A DNA stretch of 64,000 nucleotides from Ischnura elegans (Eukaryota; Arthropoda; Insecta; Odonata; Coenagrionidae). A program made the position numbers and the translations under genes. Location: contig NC_060258.1 of assembly GCF_921293095.1 (NCBI RefSeq), forward strand, positions 2,666,001 through 2,730,000, given 5' to 3'. This document shows, in pieces, positions 10,822-24,611 of the stretch. How positions within the stretch are numbered: position 1 is the stretch's first letter; every line of letters begins with the position of its first letter. A model generated the notes under the pieces. The model was not told the origin of the DNA. It searched no databases and saw nothing but the letters and a program-made list of their open reading frames with translations.

Positions 10822-13800
10822 GTCTATGCCATTATTGCTCGCTCACTCTATATTTATGATTTTATGTGGTTATTCATCGCATTTAGGAACACTTTGTTGA
10901 TGAGATCCTCATGACACGAAATTGCAAAAATTCCGAGGAAATGAAATCAATCTTGTTGATTTGTTGACGTGAACGTGGCCATTATAATTGTTAGAATTTT
11001 TACATTTACTTTTACTTGCATTATATCATTCTAAAATAGCTGCCATGAGTTGATGCATAAAGGGCAAATGCCGTCCAGAAATCAACGAAAGAAATTATAA
11101 TTTCATATTGATATTATAATTTTATAGTTACCTAAACTTAAGCCTCTGATAATAAAATTGATAAATCAAACTTTCAATGAGTTTCAATTTCATCTTGAGA
11201 TTTAGTGCATTAGCTGCATTGCACCATGATGCAATAGTTACACCACTGGAAGGAGAGGAAGGGGGTTAGAACTATAAGGGGATATCGCGTTCTAAGTCTA
11301 TTCATTATATGTACAACTCACGAATATTACAATTGTTGTACGGTGCAAATTTCTTCTGGTAAAGTGACTTTCGCTCCTCACTTTTTTGAAGTTCTCCAGC
11401 ATCTACCACCAGAACAGTGTTTAAAGAAATGCCAAATTTACCCTTTAATAAGAGTCCATTTCAGTTAGGAACCATAGAAATAATTGTTTCTCCAGGTTGG
11501 AACAAACTTCCGTCTCAAAAAATGACTGGTGTTTAACCCCTTAGCTGTGGGATTACTTGATTTTAGCTAACACCCTGTGCGGGATAGAACCAAGAAATAC
11601 TCTTACCTTTAGAATGGCCAAGTGTCTCGTAAGGAATGGACCCTTAAAATCCAGTCAAACCCTTCTGTCTTTCTTACCAAAGGATGGGCCGACATTGGGG
11701 CACTTGTCGTGGTGCCCAAATGCGTTCATAGCATGGAGCGGGAAGGAAACAAAACAAAATGAGTGTGAGAAAGAAAATTGTGGGAGGCCGTGAGGGAAGG
11801 CCGGGGATAGTTAAGCTGCTTTAGCAATCCCTGCATTGAGGGAAAGTCACTTTGGCTCTACCCAGATAGCAATAAAAATTTTGAGCGACTGGTGTTGGTA
11901 GTTGAGCAATGGCCAGACATTGAAAAATGTTTTTCCCGCAGTCAGCGTACAACCCATTAATTCTTTCTCCAGGTTGGAATAAACTTCCTTCTCAGAAAAT
12001 GACTAGTGTTCAAAAAAAGTTAAAAGAACTTATTGTAGTAATTATAATTTTCATACTCGCCTGCAGAAAGGGTGTTAAGAACTCTTGCCGGGCCATACGA
12101 TATGGCCTCTTGAGAGTGGAATCGGTGTAGGCCAAAATTTTGGGTCAGTCCATGCAAAACTTACGGCCAGCCTCATGTATGGCCCCAGTGTATAGAATGG
12201 TCTCATTTAGCAGAATGGCCCTGCATGGTTCAGGGGGTCTATTCACTAACTCAAAGCTCCCATTCTGGTAACTTCGAACTAGCTACCACTATTGGCTACC
12301 TACCGTATTCCCTAAGTGGGGGTGGCTACCTCAGACCAAAAATTGCTGGCAGCTTTCTCAAACGGTATATGGAATATGAGAAATATTTCACGTGAACTCA
12401 GTTTTTACTTTTAGAACCAATGAACTGGCTCATTTCATTGTGTTATCTGCAGGAAAATCATAATGTCACTCCTGGCTGGCCATTTCTTGTAGTTCAAATT
12501 ACCAAACTAAAAAATTATGAAAAGCTGAGTGCCTTTATCTTCATTGTTATAGAAATACATAAAAATAAGTGTATTAGGCTATATGGCATACGTATCAATT
12601 CAATAGTTTCGATCGATGGAGCAGTTTATGTCACTAATGTTAATCATAACCACTAGGTTATGTAATTATCGTGAAGTGAAAATACAAGTTACTACAAAGA
12701 CATAAAACCAAAGCAAGGAAATTGTCGTTCTAATGCCTGAGAATTTTTCACTAATGTGTCACTTTTTGCTACAAAAATGTTGATTACCATCAGTTTCTGA
12801 GCAGAGATTGTTCCTTCTTGCACTGCGAAAGAATTTCGCAATTACAGGTGTATATGATAAGTAGTATTATTTTTTCAATTTCATTTTATTTAATTTTTAT
12901 CACTTACCATTTATTTAATGTTTTTATTTATTTCATTTTAGACTCACAATATACTTCAAACAATATTTACACAAAACTCTGTCATGCCATTCTCACAATG
13001 GCTAATTCAATTTTTAAAAGGTTTTATGAATCAGTATTGCACGCCAACAGCCAACCCTGCACTATTGCAAGTGAGGACATTTCATTATAACTTGACCATC
13101 ACAATAATAAACCAACCTACGTTGTTCCTTCTCTCAATATTAATGTCATGTACTATCATTATTCTTGTAATTACTTCATGTGTGGACTTAATGAATGCCC
13201 ATGGTTACACTTTTTCAAAATTCAAAACAAATACACCACCCTGACAACCGGCACTGAAATTAAATGGGCATATTAGGCTAAAACACTCAAATGAAAGCAG
13301 AATGAGATCATGAATGCATTCATTCATTGATGGAGCAAGAAAGTTATTAATATCTGTCATAAAACACCTTACATTGCAATACAAAATAATAATTGCCTTC
13401 TCATCGATGGTCTGCATCTATGCAGCTCTAAACTCTCTTCACAACATTACTTCAAAACAAATATCATTGCTGAAAATGCACGGGAAAGTTTACCATAAAT
13501 GCATAGACAATTGCAAAAATAAGACATCCATCTCTTAGCAGTGGATATATTGGCATTGGTAATCACTTCAATGCATCAATTTGTACCGCCACTACAAAAG
13601 TGTTTATCGCAACATATATAATAATCACTGAATGCGAGTTTTGTCTCCACTTCAGTAATGACTTAATGCAAAATAAGACTTCACGTGAAATAAAATGATT
13701 AGAAGCAACATAATTCTTCTCCAAGTGATGAAATCAACTAGTTAACATGATTGGTAGTTCACTCCGAAACATACATGTTTAGACAAGAAATTTATCACTC

Positions 13801-14269
13801 ATTCCCACTACTTTGTTAAGAATACAATAATTAAAGGCTTAAAAATAATTTAAGCGGCATGCGTGACCTTATCCAAGAAAATATTTACGGACAACAGCAA
13901 AAATAATCAGCAACTTTCTTGTTTACCAATCCATCGCAAGTTGTTCCAAGAAAAATACTGATGGGATAGAACATAAGATTAGTAACATGCACCACTTGGC
14001 TCACGGTGGTTTCTTAGGAATTCTAGGAAGCGCGGAGTCCCAAGGGTGTGCTTTGTGAAGCTACCCTTCGTGGAATTTCTTCTACCATAGTATCTAGTTT
14101 GAAGCCAGGGAAGTAGTAGCTCCACATCCCAAAGAGATTACAGGTCAGAGCCACATAAGCCACCGGTAGCTTCTGCTAGCTCTTTCGCCGGTGCTTCTGC
14201 GTTAGGGAATACAAGTGGGAGCTAGTAGCGTAATTAAGCAGCTCATTGCCAGAATGCCACCACGTTTCG
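10822..14269. other. Intergenic with one short duplicated segment
   Basis: A 45-base block containing 'tccaggttggaa' and 'aaaatgact' occurs at 11487-11534 and again at 11965-12010, in the same orientation. Open frames of 67-90 codons (for example 12818-13090) are AT-driven and show no family signature. Confidence 0.4.
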
Positions 14270-14535
14270 AGTTAGAGAATAGTCTTCCAGGGCTCTATCA
14301 CTATGGTGTATGATTATCACACATGTAGGCCACTTACAAACGCAATTAACATGAGGAAAAAGCTGCTGTTATTGCTCTCCTTAAGTCTTTTGGTATGTTT
14401 ACTAGGAGGGTAGTTCAGGAGACATTTTTCACGTAGCACTAATGAAATGGTCCCCTATGGGATATTTTGTCTGCACGGTGTTTCGGGGAAGTGAGGTAAG
14501 GAGGGATTCCAATCTCGGCATCGTAAGGGCTGAGG
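14270..14535. repeat. Dispersed repeat R2, second copy
   Basis: Matches 5927-6304, from 'gttagagaatagtcttccag' to 'gcatcgtaagggctgagg', but lacks about 120 internal bases present in the first copy. Confidence 0.65.
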
Positions 14536-14869
14536 AAGGAGGTCGAGGTAAGAAGATAAGGGGATAGGAACAAATAATAGGCCAGTCACAGGCAGTATAA
14601 GTCCCAAGTGAACGGAATCAATGTAATGCTTTAGATGATACATTCAAAGAGCATATTTCACCTGTGGAAATGTAAAAAATGGTTTACCAAAGAAATACTA
14701 CTTCTTTCCAGGGACGTCAATGTTGCCTCCAAAAATAACATGTATATGTTCATGAAAAATTTCTGTGACATATCTGCTTCACCACTGACAATGGATTACT
14801 GTGGCATGGTGACATGGTATTTCCGCTTGAAAAGCTAAGGATCATGCGCTCTCACGGAAACAGATCAGT

Positions 14870-15199
14870 ATGACATCCTTGGTTAATAAATTGAAGGAAA
14901 CATGTGCATATGAGAAGAGGCTAACAGATGTATGCAGACTCGTGAGATGCAGATGGATAAGTGGACTCCTGATTGCATTGGGTGGTCGTGGACATGATCT
15001 TCTCTTTGGGGTCGAAAGAGATGCATTGAGAAAAATGGTTTCCTCACAAGAAGAGAATGTCCCAGAGAATTTATGTTGGGTGGCTCTGTTCACTATGGAA
15101 GGTGAGCAGGCAGTGGGCACGAGAACTGTCTCTCAAAATACGGATGACCACTCTTTGAAAAGAGCCATCCTGGCTCATCGGAGAGCAAAATACCAATAG
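14870..15199 (+). CDS. Unrecognised 109-codon open frame, doubtful
   Basis: An ATG-started frame of balanced composition ('RLVRCRWISGLLIALGGRGH') ends in a stop at 15197-15199. About 170 bases downstream, after a tttttttgtgcattgcag acceptor-like site, another short open stretch reads 'LGQLSVPGNGVSQMDPEV'. The two might be remnants of one gene, but I see no matching donor and no family I recognise. It could equally be transposon debris. Confidence 0.2.
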   Translation: MTSLVNKLKETCAYEKRLTDVCRLVRCRWISGLLIALGGRGHDLLFGVERDALRKMVSSQEENVPENLCWVALFTMEGEQAVGTRTVSQNTDDHSLKRAILAHRRAKYQ

Positions 15200-17025
15200 A
15201 ATAACTTTAAGCTTGGAAGATTGATGTAAGTATGCTTACTGCTGTCACCATACCTACGCATCGTTTTCCTACATTTTATGGCTAATTTTATCCATAAAAA
15301 AAACACTCATCGGGTTATTCTTACACATTTTTAATACCAATACATTCCTTTTTTTTGTGCATTGCAGTTCTAGGCCAGCTCTCAGTCCCTGGAAATGGTG
15401 TTTCCCAAATGGACCCAGAAGTATTCCAAGGCTCGGAAACACCTAATGGCTCCAATGAATCTGAATACAATGCATAGATTGAAGAATATACAGAAACAGA
15501 GTGAAATTCCTCTGCACAAAGAAGAGAAATGAAGAGCTAGAGCAAAAACTCGTTATCACAGGTTGAAATGTATTTGGAGTCTTTGTGTGAGAAATTTTTG
15601 CCGGGACAAAAGAAGGAATTCATCTTAATGTTTAAGAAATGTGAAAGTAAGTGAATAAAAAAGCAACATGATCTAAGATCATTTAGTTTATGTCTGTATT
15701 TCTTATGGGATGGATACATCTGAAAATTTTACAGCTGACTATTCATGAGTGCATATTTCTGGTTAACATTAATTTTGATACTAAGAGAGCGGTTTATCGG
15801 AGATTCTGAGGAACTATTGAACGACCCTAGTATTATTTTTGGGTCCTTCACTCCCCGTACTATAATGAGTATGTAGGTGACCACTGGGTTTGTTTCTTAA
15901 ATTATCGCCGATAGTAATGGTGGAATCCCAAGAAAACACGTCATCTTATATCCATTAGCTGAGCCAATTTTCCATATTAATTCCAATAGTGATGATATTT
16001 TTTCGTCAATTCTATAAAAAGGTCTATGCAGTTATGTTGTGAATTATTTCCTTGTAAGTGATAAAAGGCAGGTGAAGGCAGAGTCAATGTGAGGAGGAGA
16101 TAAGATATCGCGGACTGTCCACCTTTATGGACTCAATGCTTCTCCATTCTCTCTTTGAATGATGATGCTTGTTGCGAATGTTTAAGTATTTGAGAGCAAT
16201 GAGAAACGGATCGCTGGACTCACCAAACTTCTATTGAATGGCACAAAAACTCAGTGACGTCATGGCAAATTTAGCAGTGAGGGAACGCTTTTTCCTTGAC
16301 ACCTGGCTTAATTGACTAGTGAAATATCACTCTGTACTTTTTGTTGCAATTGACGTCTGCATATTTTTAAATAAAACTTTTTTTTCTGGTTACGAATATT
16401 TCTTGGTAGACATGAATTTTAGACATTTTGAGGCACCAAAATTGATAAAAGTTTAATTTCATTATCATGTCATTTTTTAACAAGCACACCACAGCAAACA
16501 ATTCATATCGCCCAGAAACTTAATGGAGACTTCTAGTCGAACTTTCAGTTTGCATGAGAGAAAATAAGTTCAGCTTACATGTAAGACAATGTATATCTTT
16601 TTTAGTGTAGTAAAAGTCGGATCTCAAAAAGAATATTTTACATTTATTATTATATTATTCAAAAACAGCCAACAGAGCTTTTACATTGAATAGAAAACTT
16701 AAAATCTTCAGCTTTCACAAATATAAATTACAAGTAGGATAAAACAGAGATACAGAAGATGGCTTTCCGAAGCTGCCTCTTGAATCATCTGATGGGAACT
16801 GAAATATCCAGGGAAGGGTGAGTGGTCGAAAGTGTGTTGAAAAAGGTAGGGGGTCTGTAATAGAGTGATCTCTGGTAGAGCGAGAGAGAGAGAGACGGAA
16901 TTAATGTTCAAGAATTTTAAGGTTGGAGGGACAGGCATAGGAGTAGATAATGGAGCAGTGTTTGAGGATTCGGAGAACTCTTTGGTGATGCACGGTTTGA
17001 ATGAAAAAACAGCAATGATGAACAG
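15200..17025. other. Intergenic, nothing recognised
   Basis: A short GA run (gagcgagagagagagagacgg) lies near 16877 and a TGACGTCA at 16255. A segment at 16065-16125, read on the opposite strand ('gatatcttatctcctcctca'), resembles 29690-29745, so it belongs to a dispersed repeat. Confidence 0.4.
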
Positions 17026-17520
17026 TAGGCCGGCCCTTGTTTTTCAGAATTGCGAAAAGTTATGTTTTCCTAATCTCAAAATGATCGAAATGAGGTTTAT
17101 ATTCACATGTTAAAATTTGGTTACTTTAAAATAACGGCAACCTGTGCCCCAAGGGCCCTAAGTACTGAGGACCCTTAATTGAGCTTAGTAAGTGGTGCGG
17201 GCCGTACTTCAGCGGCACTGCGGTGCGGGGTGGCGCCGTGGGGGGTGGATTGCATTACGACGGACGATATCTCCTAAACGCTTAGAGACAGGTCAAACCA
17301 AATAGAAAATCGGCACCAAAGGTCTTTACTTTTACGTTTTACAGAGAAATAGCACTTTTTTGCTCCAAAAAACTCAATTAAGGGTCTTCAGTACTTAGGG
17401 CCCTTGGGGACGGGTTGCCGTTATTTTAAAGTAACAAAATTTTAACACGTGAATGTAAATCTCATTTTGAGACTTGGAAAACATAACTTTTCGCAATTCT
17501 GAAAAATAAGGGCCGGCCTA
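17026..17520. mobile_element. Foldback MITE, 495 bp, long inverted repeats
   Basis: The first about 155 bases (TAGGCCGGCCCTTGTTTTTC...) are the near-exact inverse of the last about 155 bases, which end in GGGCCGGCCTA. Internal parts also pair, for example 'ccctaagtactgaggaccct' near 17156 with 'agggtcttcagtacttaggg' near 17383. TA at each end fits a Tc1/mariner-like target duplication. There is no coding capacity. Arm identity is high, which suggests fairly recent mobility or correction between arms. Confidence 0.75.
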
Positions 17521-20160
17521 ATGTACAGCAGATGATAGAACGAATTATCACAACCCTAACGCATGTGAGAACTTTCCCTGCATTCCATAGTCTACAAAAA
17601 CCACGAATAATTTTTCCATTAGTTCAACAAGTTTCCATTCTAATTTTCCACACGTTAAGTGTTCCCTCCGATTGATTTATGACTTATTTTTTCTATGCAT
17701 ACATAGATTCCAGAAAGCAACCACTAGGGTGTTTGACTTGGGGTGATTAATCATTAGTCTGCGACAGGGATTAGATTAGTCCAAATAATAATTAAATAAA
17801 GTATCCAATTGCATCTTTGCTTTTAGTTTCAATCGGAATTTCTTTGTTAGAAAGCAAACAACCAAGATATATAACCTCAATGGTTTAATATTTTAATTTG
17901 CAGTATCGGTATTTGAAATTTATTTTAACTGCGCAAATATTATGGGTTAGCTTAAGAGAGTGTCACTGCAAACCATTTTTAGCAAATTGAAATTTTAGAA
18001 TCTCACTTTAACTTTATAACTCATCACCACGACTAGTTAATGTAACCTATATCCAAAGGTAATATGGTAGTAGGGATAAAAGGCTAGTTTCCGTAATCAA
18101 AGAAAACGAAAGGCATTGATTGCGATTCGTTACCCACCATTAGTGTACTCATAATACACAAATTATTTGGTTTTAGAAATACCGGTTTAGACGAATGGCA
18201 ATGGTCAATTTTTATCCTCATTTGAAAAAGGTCAGATTGGCGCCCATGCGATTCCACTCCACTTGACGTCACAGGGACCTAGTGTCTATGCGAGTAGACA
18301 GGAGTTATACATCGTCTGAGATTATCAATGCATGCATGAGGCACAGAGCTCAGGGAAACATTCTTAATAATCACTTATTAAAGCTGGCTAAGGTCGGAAA
18401 GCTTTCTTCGTTTAGTAAGGTATTAATAACCCTTATTTAAGCCAGGTGCTACCAGCTAGCAGGGTACTCGGCTACCTGCTAGCAGCCTTCGTCATATCAG
18501 CGCTCAAAGCCTCGCCCCAAGGTCACTTCACTTGCAGCAACGTGCATCAGAACGACGTCACTCGGAGTTTTCCCGGCATTCATACTCAGCCGTCGCGTTT
18601 TCGCGCGCTTGAAATTTTTCACTTTTCATTTATTGGCGAAAAATAGATATCGTCACTTAAAAATCTAAAAGCGTGAAATATGGACTCCAGGAGTAAAAAT
18701 CTTTCGATTTAGGCAATAAAAAATAATAGGAAATACCCTATCGTCGTAAATATTACCGTCCAATTTTTAAAGCATGATTCGGCATTATAAATTTTCATGC
18801 TATCAATCTGAAAATTAAGGGTTCCATGACTTTTTAATGTAAATGAAACTTAATTTGTCCGCACTTTCTACTTCCAAATATGTTTTTCAGGCCACCATTA
18901 CCCTATAGGCAGCCTACATCGTAGTGATGTATATTTTTATTAATAAAAGAAGACATAAATATTCCATCAGCTGAAGTGTACTAGGTACCACTTACCAATT
19001 AGTATCGCACCCGTAACTGAAGGATTGAAAGACTAATACGTCTACATTGAAAACTAAAATCTACCATTGGTTTGTCATCCTATCCACGCCTGACAAATAT
19101 GAAACTCGTTAAGTTGTATATGAAAATCTATGTTTATACATAATATGATGAAAAAATAGGTGGTGAAAATACGAAAATTATTGAAAAGTTACTTCGGTAG
19201 AAAACATGAAGAAGTCGTGCCAGCAGATTCTGTATCCAAAGCAAACGCTGGGGGAAGTATATCAGGAAATTCCTACTTCTCAGGTTGGTTACTTTCCAGG
19301 GAGCAATTTAGTTATAATATTCCGTCCCTCGGATGGAACTTTATGCCTTGATACCAACCGTGCCTTTCGTATGAACGACGAAGCCGGGTTTCCTTCCACA
19401 CTCCCTTCCCTCTTTCCTCTAAGAAATGCAAATTCACTATACTCTCTCTGTCGATTTCTGCAAATGCAATACAGTCAGACTGCCGACTCGAAAACGTCAC
19501 CTTTGAATATGATAACCACGTTGGAGACTCCCATTTGAGAAGATTCCATCCTTCGTGGATGTGTCGATGTTCTGCTTATCTCCATCGTGTGTTTATCCCT
19601 TATCTTCTTTGTATCCTCCTCTCATCCCCTTATAATATTTTTTGGATATTTCCTGTTGCCTCCTCCTGGTTGAATGGTTGAATCTTTAGTACGTGACCAC
19701 CTTCGACTGTGTTCAACCGCAAGTGCAATCATACCGAAATCCATCCTATGCATACCATAATTGGTAATTTGAGTCATATGAGTATAACGGCTTATCCCTT
19801 AGGATGCGGGAGTTAACGATTTTAGCTGCCAGCCGGTGCAGCAAAGACCCCCTGTGCAGAAGCCAATGAAAATAAGGGAGAAATACAACACTTTTGAGGT
19901 TAAAAGAAGCCGTTTTAGTGAGTACCATCCAATAGTACAGTTTATAAATATGGCTTCTTATGCTTTATAGGTTTTTTACGTTAGGAAAGCCGTGGCTCAA
20001 ATTCGAATGATATTATCATTTAACGCGTTGCCAAGAGGTCGAGACGATTAGAATTTGGAGTTCAGTAAACGCATGCGTCAGAAATAAACACTTTTTATAA
20101 ATATATAAAAATAATAAATATTTCATGGAAATGGATTGTTCCAGCAATCTCGGCCTAGCG
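17521..20160. other. Intergenic, no gene recognised
   Basis: TGACGTCA lies at 18264. The frames at 19160-19538 overlap each other on both strands and have no recognisable motif. Confidence 0.4.
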
Positions 20161-20169
20161 CGCAGCCTC

Positions 20170-21375
20170 CGAGTCTCCAGCGGCTCCCTGACTTAACTCT
20201 TCACTTAACTTATCATTTAATCCACTTAACATCTGCGGAATGCTTTCAGTACGCCAGCAGATGTTTGTTACGAATCGATTAGCTTTCCTGTGCATTTTAT
20301 TCAGTTCTCGTATTTTTCCTTTGTGTTGTCATCAGTTCACGGATTAAGTCTTTCTACTCCGGATCCCATACGCTCGCTGCATATTCAAGGCGCGGTCCGA
20401 CGAGTGTGAAATATCACCGTTCTTTTACTTTCTCATCCGAAAAGCTTCCCACAATACGCTTGACGAATCCCAACCTCATCAGGTATGTTATGTGAAGTAT
20501 GCGTTGCTCACGATAGTTTTTAAGTTATCATGACTCCCACGTACTTCGCTTGGTAATACAGTAGATTCCAGTCAATCGGGACAGGTGCACTTTGCCCCAA
20601 TTAAGTGGCTGCCCAAATTAGGAGAATTGTCGTGTACATGGGCATAAAAACCTTTGAAATGGTAGGAAGAAGACTGAAGAATGTTTATAATGCAACACAA
20701 GTTTATTTAACTAAGAATTTTATCAATGAATCAGAGCGTTTAGTTAATTTATTATAATTTTTTATAAGAATTATGACATTTTTGTTAAAAATATTTTCAC
20801 AGCCTCGGGCGACGCTAAGTGAATGTCTTTTACTAAGTCCTATTAAAGAAAAGTCCTATCCTCTTGCGGATACTATAACAACAAGAGCTTTCAGAATAGG
20901 GCAAGAATAGGGACACTTGTAAAAAATAAGAGCAAATCAAAGGAGTAAAATATAAAAAATAGTAATCTGAAAACAAAAAATATTCAATTTCGTCGCGAGC
21001 ATAGAGTCTATGTCGCCGACTCATGGCCCAATAAAGCGGCACTCTGTCCCAAATAAGCGGAGAATACTCTGGGATATTCCTATCTATTGGGTTCTGTTCT
21101 TCGAGATCTGCCCCAATCAAGCGGCTGCCCCAAGTAACCGGTGGACCCATTAAACGGAATCTACTCTACTATGTCCACAGCATAAGCATACAGATAGTTG
21201 CACGACTTCCGCAAGAAATGAACCGCCGTGCATTTGCTAAGACTAATTTGGAGTCCCCACTCTTGGCTGCACAGATTAACGTTTTTTAAATCCAAAGGTA
21301 TTATTTCAAAGTAATGTTTTGATCATTGATATTGCGATATATGACGACATTCTCAAAGAAGCGTATTTTTCTGCT
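20170..21375 (-). mobile_element. Decayed Jockey/CR1-like LINE ORF2, interrupted
   Basis: Read on the minus strand, the region gives pieces of the reverse-transcriptase C-terminal half in correct order. 'EWGLQISLSKCTAVHFLRKS' lies upstream of 21167. Then come 'LGFVKRIVGSFSDEKVKER' and 'RPRLEYAASVWDP' (pattern LVRPxLEYAxxVWDP), and finally 'MHRKANRFVTNICWRTESIP' near 20290. Several stops and frame changes show it is old. The block 20559-21166 is a later insertion that splits it. The endonuclease and RT catalytic core were not found. Confidence 0.7.
20559..21166. mobile_element. Tigger/pogo-like non-autonomous element nested in LINE
   Basis: Ends are CAGTAGATTCC on the left and GGAATCTACTC on the right, inverted relative to each other with one mismatch, flanked by TA at 20557-20558 and 21167-21168. 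Subterminal copies of 'gccccaattaagtggctgcc' and 'gccccaatcaagcggctgcc' support the pairing. The TIR style resembles Tigger/pogo elements. No transposase remains; an open frame at 20833-21150 (minus) has no family signature. Confidence 0.7.
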
Positions 21376-23654
21376 AATTCAGGAACAGAGACATGTGCCG
21401 TAGACATCATTTGGAGTTAAAAACTATTAATATTCTTCGTTGACATTCCATCAGCTAGTTCCATTCCGTTCGAGAAATTTACTACACATTTTAGTTCATA
21501 GGCGGAACGTACTTTTTCTTAAATATTCATTCAAAAATTTCAGATGCGACTCGGCAGGGTTGAATATTATGCGATAACGTCAGAGTTTATTCAGTTTATA
21601 ACATTCTACGTAGTTAAATCAACACACACACACATTTGCACTAGCAAATTCCTTATAATATTTTTTCTTTGTTTTTAAAATAAAGTAAATACTTTCTTAA
21701 TTTAACATTTTATTCGTGTCCACTTTCACTATACATGGTGAAAAGACGCATCCGCACTTGTGCGTAGATAAATCGAGATGAGAACTCAAATTGAGCTCAT
21801 TTTCATAACCTACATTTTAACGAAATCCGGCAGTTTTTGGAGCAATTTTTGGGACCAGTTTTCACAAAAATCACTCCCTCTGGTGCGTATTACAATCGGT
21901 ATGAAGGCTTCCGTTTGCGAGAGAAGTAAATGTTTATGAAATGGTCTGTTAAATGTTATGGAGGGCCAGAACAGAGTAAACAGGACAAAGTTGCATCCTA
22001 TATTCTTATTTTTCCGCGATGATCCACCACCTTAGAAAAAATTCCGATACACTAACCCAAAGGTACTAAAAATCGTCCCCTGAAAACATTTTTCATTCGT
22101 TGCCCTCAAAAAATATTTTATGAAAACGTGCGTTAGAAATTTTCAAATCTACGTCATTTCTCCTTTTCTCTTCCTAGAAAACAATTGGGAAGATGTTCCA
22201 TTAAAAAAGCTTTCAAATGCCGCAAACCGCATTAAAAAAAATAAGATTTCTTGGAGCATGTGTACTGCGTTCATTTGTAAGCACAAAAAAGTCTGTCTGC
22301 GTGGTCTTTACTCGCGCGGATGATAGGCGGGGCAAAGGGGCGGAGGGGCAAAGCGGATGTCTCCTCCGCATGGTTACGCACTCTCTGCGTAAGCTTCCAC
22401 TGACGACAATGTAATCGTATTCGCTGGCACATTGCGGAGCGCAGACCGTCCACGTCCATGCGAAAAAGGCATTATCTTTCGTTTACGAAATATGTAACAC
22501 GAAAAATTCGCATCACGGTGTAAAGTTGAGATTTTTGAAGAATATTAAGTAGAAATCTTGGAAAAAAGTCAGCGAGTAAGGAAATGAGAGCGATATTACG
22601 ATCGCGTTTTAAAAATTGTGGTCATGTTTGGGCCACTGTACCTCAGTAACGGGTCGAATTGATGTAAAATGGCTTATGCATATATAGTTGGTAATCATTT
22701 AAAAGTATTTACGCTAACTTTAAAGTCTACATCTCAAAAAACGTCATTTTGGAATTTCATTCTGTTTTCGTTTTCAACCCACTGTGCGGTGGAACGAAAA
22801 TAAATCATTTCTCTATAAACACTACGAATGCAAACTGCATATTCATAAGTAGGAAGTAACGAGAAATTAAATCTGCTCTATCTCTGCAGAGAACGGTAAA
22901 ATGAATAAACGTATATACATAAAATATTACAATAAAAAGGAACAAAGACTTAGTATAATTAATAAAAAAATCCCAACGAAAAACTAAAAGCATACTTAAT
23001 TCTTAACCTGTATCCTTATAAATCAATCCTAGACGTTAAAAAATATGAAATAGTTTGAAAATAAGACTTAATTAAGTTTCCGCTGGATATTTACGTAAGA
23101 ATACTCCTTGCGCCGAAACCTTTTCCCTCCGCTAGATCCGAGCGTCGTCTATACACGACGGCAAACAAATCATAAACAATGTAAACAATTTTGTGCATAA
23201 CGACTTATTTAGATTAGTTTTGTTAAAATGTAACAGCCTCAATCACGGCGAAGTTAAAATTCTTTTCCTTCGGGCTGAAAGTGCAATGGGTTCACTATAG
23301 AGAAGAATATGGGATAGGGATTTAAACATGGCACATGTTTGAGATGACGTCATTTCTTTGAGATTATTCCTTTATCGTCTGAGATTATTGTTGTACTTGT
23401 AATAGAAAAACACAACCCCAGTGATAACTTACACGACTCATGGAACACATTTCTTATTCTCCTTCTAAGTCTATCTATCAACTTTCGTATTTTTAATGCC
23501 TTTTATTCTAATATTGTTATGTCCGAGACTTATGTGTATTTATGATTCATTTACGCGAGCTTTATACATTCCTGGCACGCATTAACATTTTTTAAAGATG
23601 GAATATTTTAGCATTTACATTAAATAAATTTCAAACATAAATGTCTTTCTTGTC
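21376..23654. other. Intergenic, nothing recognised
   Basis: Contains a short (CA)n near 21621, and at 22320-22450 a GC-rich patch with overlapping small frames on both strands. No gene family is recognisable. Confidence 0.4.
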
Positions 23655-23662
23655 ATTGGATG

Positions 23663-23883
23663 CAGTTGCGCAGCGAGGGGGGAGGGGTTTGGGGGATAAA
23701 ACCACCCCCTGAGCTCAGAGAAATTTTTTAGTTTAATCCATATTATATTATAATATGTAAGGATATTTTAAGAATATTGTAAAGATTATCGCTTATCCTG
23801 GTGGGTATTCCATACAACCACACACCCCTTAGTATTAGTTGCACCTAAACCCCCCCTAGACTTAATTCCTAGCTGCGCCCCTG
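23663..23883. mobile_element. hAT-type MITE with perfect 8-bp target duplication
   Basis: ATTGGATG occurs directly on both sides (23655-23662 and 23884-23891). The element begins CAGTTGCGCAGC and ends GCTGCGCCCCTG, giving 12-bp inverted termini with two mismatches. An 8-bp duplication and CAG...CTG ends are typical of hAT elements. A related copy in the opposite orientation lies at 30909-31217; the two share 'ctcgctgcgc', 'aattaag' and 'taatactaaggggtg'-type blocks. Non-coding. Confidence 0.85.
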
Positions 23884-24611
23884 ATTGGATGGAGCGAAAC
23901 ATGATTGCTAAGAGCTCACTACAACTGCGCAAATACTTAATTCTTATGTTATATATTTAATTACATTTTACAGTATTGTACTGAGAATTAAAACGTACAC
24001 AGGAAGAGTTGTCTCAACAAAATCAATTTAGAAAATTCGCAAATGCGAATTTATGATTTCATTTAGTTATGCTAGAAAATTATAAACTCAATAACCTTCT
24101 GCGTAATCGCATAATATTTGACCCTGCCTAGTCACCTTCGAATATTAGAGAGGAATATTTAAAAAATTGCACTACGCCAACGTGCAAAAATCTGTGGTAT
24201 CAATGCCTTCTTAAGCTAACGAGCCGTGATGCTGGAAATTTGGCAACACAGGAGGTAGTCCGGCACTCACTTCAGGACCACGTTGTGAATCGCTGTGAGT
24301 GTTTGCATGAGCAGTTGTGAGAGCATCGTTTCTGAGACTAATTGATCATTTTCAATTCGCAGTAGCTCCAAAAGTTAACTAACAGTATTTCAAACATATC
24401 TATTTTCGGAAAATAGGCTATAATGGTAATTTTCTGGCGGTTTACGACGGATTCTTAGATGTATCTTCGCTGGAAAGATCGTGATTATCTGTTTTAGTAA
24501 GGTAAGGTATTTTTGTAATAGCTTTCGAGGTATTACTTATTGCTTATTGCAATCATAAGTTACGTCCTTAATCTCAACATACGCGTTATTTTACCATCTT
24601 CTTTCGACTAG

